Assembly (NCBI GenBank): GCA_034006965.1
Contig: JAVERU010000036.1
Span: 1 to 25,486 of the forward strand
From: Perlabentimonas sp034006965
GTDB taxonomy: Bacteria; Bacteroidota; Bacteroidia; Bacteroidales; Tenuifilaceae
Length of the DNA stretch: 25,486 nt
Reading direction: 5' to 3'
Below are positions 23,736-25,486 of the stretch, piece after piece (within the stretch, counting starts at the first letter, position 1; every line of letters begins with the position of its first letter). A program made the translations under genes and the position numbers. The notes below the pieces were generated by a model. It had not been told where the DNA came from. It did not search any database and saw only the letters and a program-made list of their open reading frames with translations.

Positions 23736-24125
23736 TTAGCAAACGGAATTAATCCGAGCCTTCTCCATCACTTCCTTAATGTAAGAGTTTAGGAGTTTTT
23801 TCATCTCTTTAGTTTGCTCTGGCGACATCTTTGTTGTACACTTTTCGTTAATGTAGCGATCCTCAGCATCACTACACCCATCGGGATCATTCGTAGTAGC
23901 CAAGTCTTTATCGCAATAGTAGTTTGCTCCATCGGGGTTGATGATGTAACAGTCCCCTTCGTCCATTGGGCAACAGATGGTAGGTTCATCACAGGTAAGG
24001 AACTCGTCGGGTAGTTCAAAAGCCAGGCATAGATCCTCTTCCTCGCTGGTAGAATCGCAACTCCATAGTACAATGCCAAAAACTCCAGCTAGGATTAATG
24101 GTAGAAAGAAGATTTTCTTTTTCAT
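23736..24125 (-). CDS. Cysteine-rich acidic lipoprotein, unknown function
   Basis: With ATG at 24125 the product has 129 residues: MKKKIFFLPLILAGVFGIVL, then WSC with lipid-attachment Cys23, followed directly by DSTSEEED. The acidic residues after the Cys resemble the lipoprotein export signal that sends lipoproteins to the cell surface in Bacteroidota. The mature part holds nine further cysteines (33, 45, 51, 52, 59, 71, 84, 96 and the C-terminal residue 129), several of them 12-13 residues apart, in a strongly acidic, Asp/Glu-rich segment with a CC pair. The tail (residues 100-125) is a charged helix. No known domain was recognised. It follows the DsbA-like gene by 25 bp and is a likely substrate of it. 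An 11-residue upstream extension is open but lies in front of the signal peptide. Confidence 0.85.
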   Translation of the reverse strand: MKKKIFFLPLILAGVFGIVLWSCDSTSEEEDLCLAFELPDEFLTCDEPTICCPMDEGDCYIINPDGANYYCDKDLATTNDPDGCSDAEDRYINEKCTTKMSPEQTKEMKKLLNSYIKEVMEKARINSVC

Positions 24126-24150
24126 GCTTAAAAGTTTAGTTAGGTGAATA

Positions 24151-24801
24151 TTATTCATTTAAATTAGTTTCGATGATCTTATCGAATTTTTCAAAATCTT
24201 GAAAACCTGTGTATATCCTGTTCCCAACTATAAATGTTGGTGTACCTTTTAGCCCTAGGGTGTTAAAATCAGTTAAGTTCTGATTAAGGTATTCCTCGGC
24301 CTCTTGGCCAAGTATGCACTCGGCTACGAAAACATCACGATTGATGAAATCGTTTATCATATCTCTAAACTCGTGCGTTGCAACCACTTTGCTATCGGTT
24401 AGCAGTAGCTCATGAAGGTATTCGTAATTCCCATATTTACCAATACATACGGCAGCCTTCATCGCATCCTGAACATCAACATTACTGGATTTTACTGTCA
24501 ATCGCATAATAAGTTTCACTTTTCCACTGTCAATGTATTTGTTTTTTATTTGGGGAAATACATCGGTGAAAAAAAGCGAACAGTAGGAGCAGCTATAGCT
24601 TGAGTACATATAGATTGCAAGGCTAGCGTTGTGATCGCCAAAAACGATATCCAAGGGCCTATTTTCAAGCACGCTGCTGCCAATTGAAACCATCTTTTTG
24701 TAAGAACGATAGTTGTAAATTCTATGTCCAATAAGAATCAGTAGTATAGCCGAAATGCTAATGGCAATTATGTAATTCCACTTGCTACTTGTCCTACTCA
24801 T
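24151..24801 (-). CDS. Membrane-anchored DsbA-like thiol oxidoreductase
   Basis: The 216-residue protein (ATG at 24801) has a short basic N-terminus, one membrane helix at about 10-28 and a periplasmic thioredoxin-like domain with a helical insertion. The active site is Cys71-Ser-Tyr-Cys74 (YSSYSCSYCSLF), the cis-proline is in GTPTF (Pro188), and two extra cysteines lie at 119 (KAAVCIGKYG) and 162. This matches DsbA/DsbG-like (thioredoxin_4) proteins that insert or shuffle disulfides in exported proteins. The ATG lies within the end of the AsmA-like gene (8-bp overlap, ATGAGTAG), so translation is probably coupled; a TTG further upstream at 24834 is also open. The next gene encodes a lipoprotein with nine mature cysteines, a probable partner. 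The reoxidising partner (DsbB or VKOR) is not in the window. Confidence 0.88.
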   Translation of the reverse strand: MSRTSSKWNYIIAISISAILLILIGHRIYNYRSYKKMVSIGSSVLENRPLDIVFGDHNASLAIYMYSSYSCSYCSLFFTDVFPQIKNKYIDSGKVKLIMRLTVKSSNVDVQDAMKAAVCIGKYGNYEYLHELLLTDSKVVATHEFRDMINDFINRDVFVAECILGQEAEEYLNQNLTDFNTLGLKGTPTFIVGNRIYTGFQDFEKFDKIIETNLNE

Positions 24802-25486
24802 CTGCACTTTCCCTAATTCTTTCACCTCTATCAATATTGGTATTGTAGCTTACCAACCTTGGGTTAAATATAAGGTTCAAACCTCTTTCGTTAACCCTAA
24901 TGGTTGTGCTCATGGTGCGCTGTAGCCTCTTGTTGTCGAAACCGTGTTTGGATTCGCCATCGCGTTTGAGCGAAACTAGGTGAAGCCCTTTTCGGTTGGA
25001 GTCATCTTCGCTACTAAAGCCATCCGGTTCCATTCCCTGCTGCTTTAGCAGTTTGTCGGATTTACCTAGAAGCACATCGCTCAAGAAAAGGGTTAGGTGG
25101 TACTGGTAGTCCTCTCCAAAGCTTTGCATTCCCATTGCAGAGATATCAACGGCAGTGCTAACAATGTCTGTTTTTGGGAAGTACACATTGTTGCCGTATA
25201 TAAATATGCTGCTTTCGAGCGTGCGGAACACAATGTTGTCGAGCTCACGTAGATTGGTGAACTTGGCAAGCTCCATGGCGGGCTCAAAGTTATAAATGCC
25301 GCCATCCTCGAGTTTGAAATTACCTCGAAGGTTAATCTTATCGTAAAGAATGGTGGTGTCCTGCATCTGAATCCGCCCATCAACCGAGCTGGTAAGCTTG
25401 CCGCTGATGTTCTCGTGGGTGAAACTTTCCTGCCCAAAGTTGTCGGCATCAACCAGCAGCTGGTGGATATCCATACCAAATATTTC
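24794..25486 (-). CDS. AsmA-like protein, C-terminal part only
   Basis: The frame is open to the right edge (EIFGMDIHQLLVDADNF), so the 5' part is missing. The visible 230 residues are rich in short beta strands: GKLTSSVDGRIQMQDTTILY, INLRGNFKLEDGGIYNFEPA, then LRELDNIVFRTLESSIFIYG and ISAMGMQSFGEDYQYHLTLF. This is the pattern of the C-terminal region of AsmA-family proteins of Bacteroidota, which span the periplasm and are linked to phospholipid transport or outer-membrane homeostasis. The tail (about the last 80 residues) is polar and charged. It overlaps the DsbA-like start by 8 bp, so the three genes here form one unit whose promoter lies outside the window. Confidence 0.7.
   Translation of the reverse strand, partial: EIFGMDIHQLLVDADNFGQESFTHENISGKLTSSVDGRIQMQDTTILYDKINLRGNFKLEDGGIYNFEPAMELAKFTNLRELDNIVFRTLESSIFIYGNNVYFPKTDIVSTAVDISAMGMQSFGEDYQYHLTLFLSDVLLGKSDKLLKQQGMEPDGFSSEDDSNRKGLHLVSLKRDGESKHGFDNKRLQRTMSTTIRVNERGLNLIFNPRLVSYNTNIDRGERIRESADE

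Overview
The window looks like a chromosomal segment from a member of the Bacteroidota (Bacteroidales/Marinilabiliales type). The evidence is the gene set and order (birA / rsfS-ftsH-DUF2007-cdsA-psd, pyrE-SRPBCC next to a NUDIX gene), the zinc-free type B L31, the GlmU-like LbH protein, the HTH-less sigma-54 response regulator, the lack of clear Shine-Dalgarno sites, and several good matches to the Bacteroidota promoter TTG-N19-TAnnTTTG. Most genes are housekeeping genes; the two accessory areas are the left end and the right end.

Layout. 1-149: 5' part of a glutathione peroxidase gene (minus). 150-873: no intact gene; three TGTTTATA sites at a 23-bp period, a GC-rich stretch, and a repeat element with 11-bp tandem units, imperfect terminal inverted repeats and flanking repeats. 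874-1575: decayed gene in one frame with two internal stops. 1711-3237: polytopic membrane protein, possibly GT-C type. 3376-3882: small lipoprotein. 3886-8176 (minus): rsfS-ftsH-DUF2007-cdsA-psd, linking ribosome silencing, membrane proteolysis and phospholipid synthesis. 8398-9144: birA, divergent from rsfS. 9145-10241 (minus): pyrE and an SRPBCC gene, with a NUDIX gene starting on the opposite strand inside the same CATG. 10857-12775 (minus): coaD and a TlpA-like protein whose CxxC is degenerate. 12857-15328: lon. 15512-16705: GlmU-like protein. 16844-17107: rpmE with its own promoter and terminator. 17251-17994: Bax-inhibitor-1/YccA protein. 18113-18514: small unknown gene meeting an AlkD-like gene (18515-19177) stop to stop. 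19339-19413: tRNA-His(GTG) with promoter and terminator. 19714-19947: possible small gene. 19958-21124: response regulator. 21244-23571: PcrA/UvrD helicase. 23736-25486 (minus): AsmA-like gene (partial), membrane-anchored DsbA-like oxidoreductase and cysteine-rich acidic lipoprotein, ending in a strong terminator.

The most interesting points are the DsbA-like/cysteine-rich lipoprotein pair at the right end, the pyrE/NUDIX head-to-head overlap with a candidate pyrE promoter inside the NUDIX gene, and the layered repeat structure at 275-868. No CRISPR array, phage or complete insertion sequence was seen. All functional calls come from reading motifs, not from searches.
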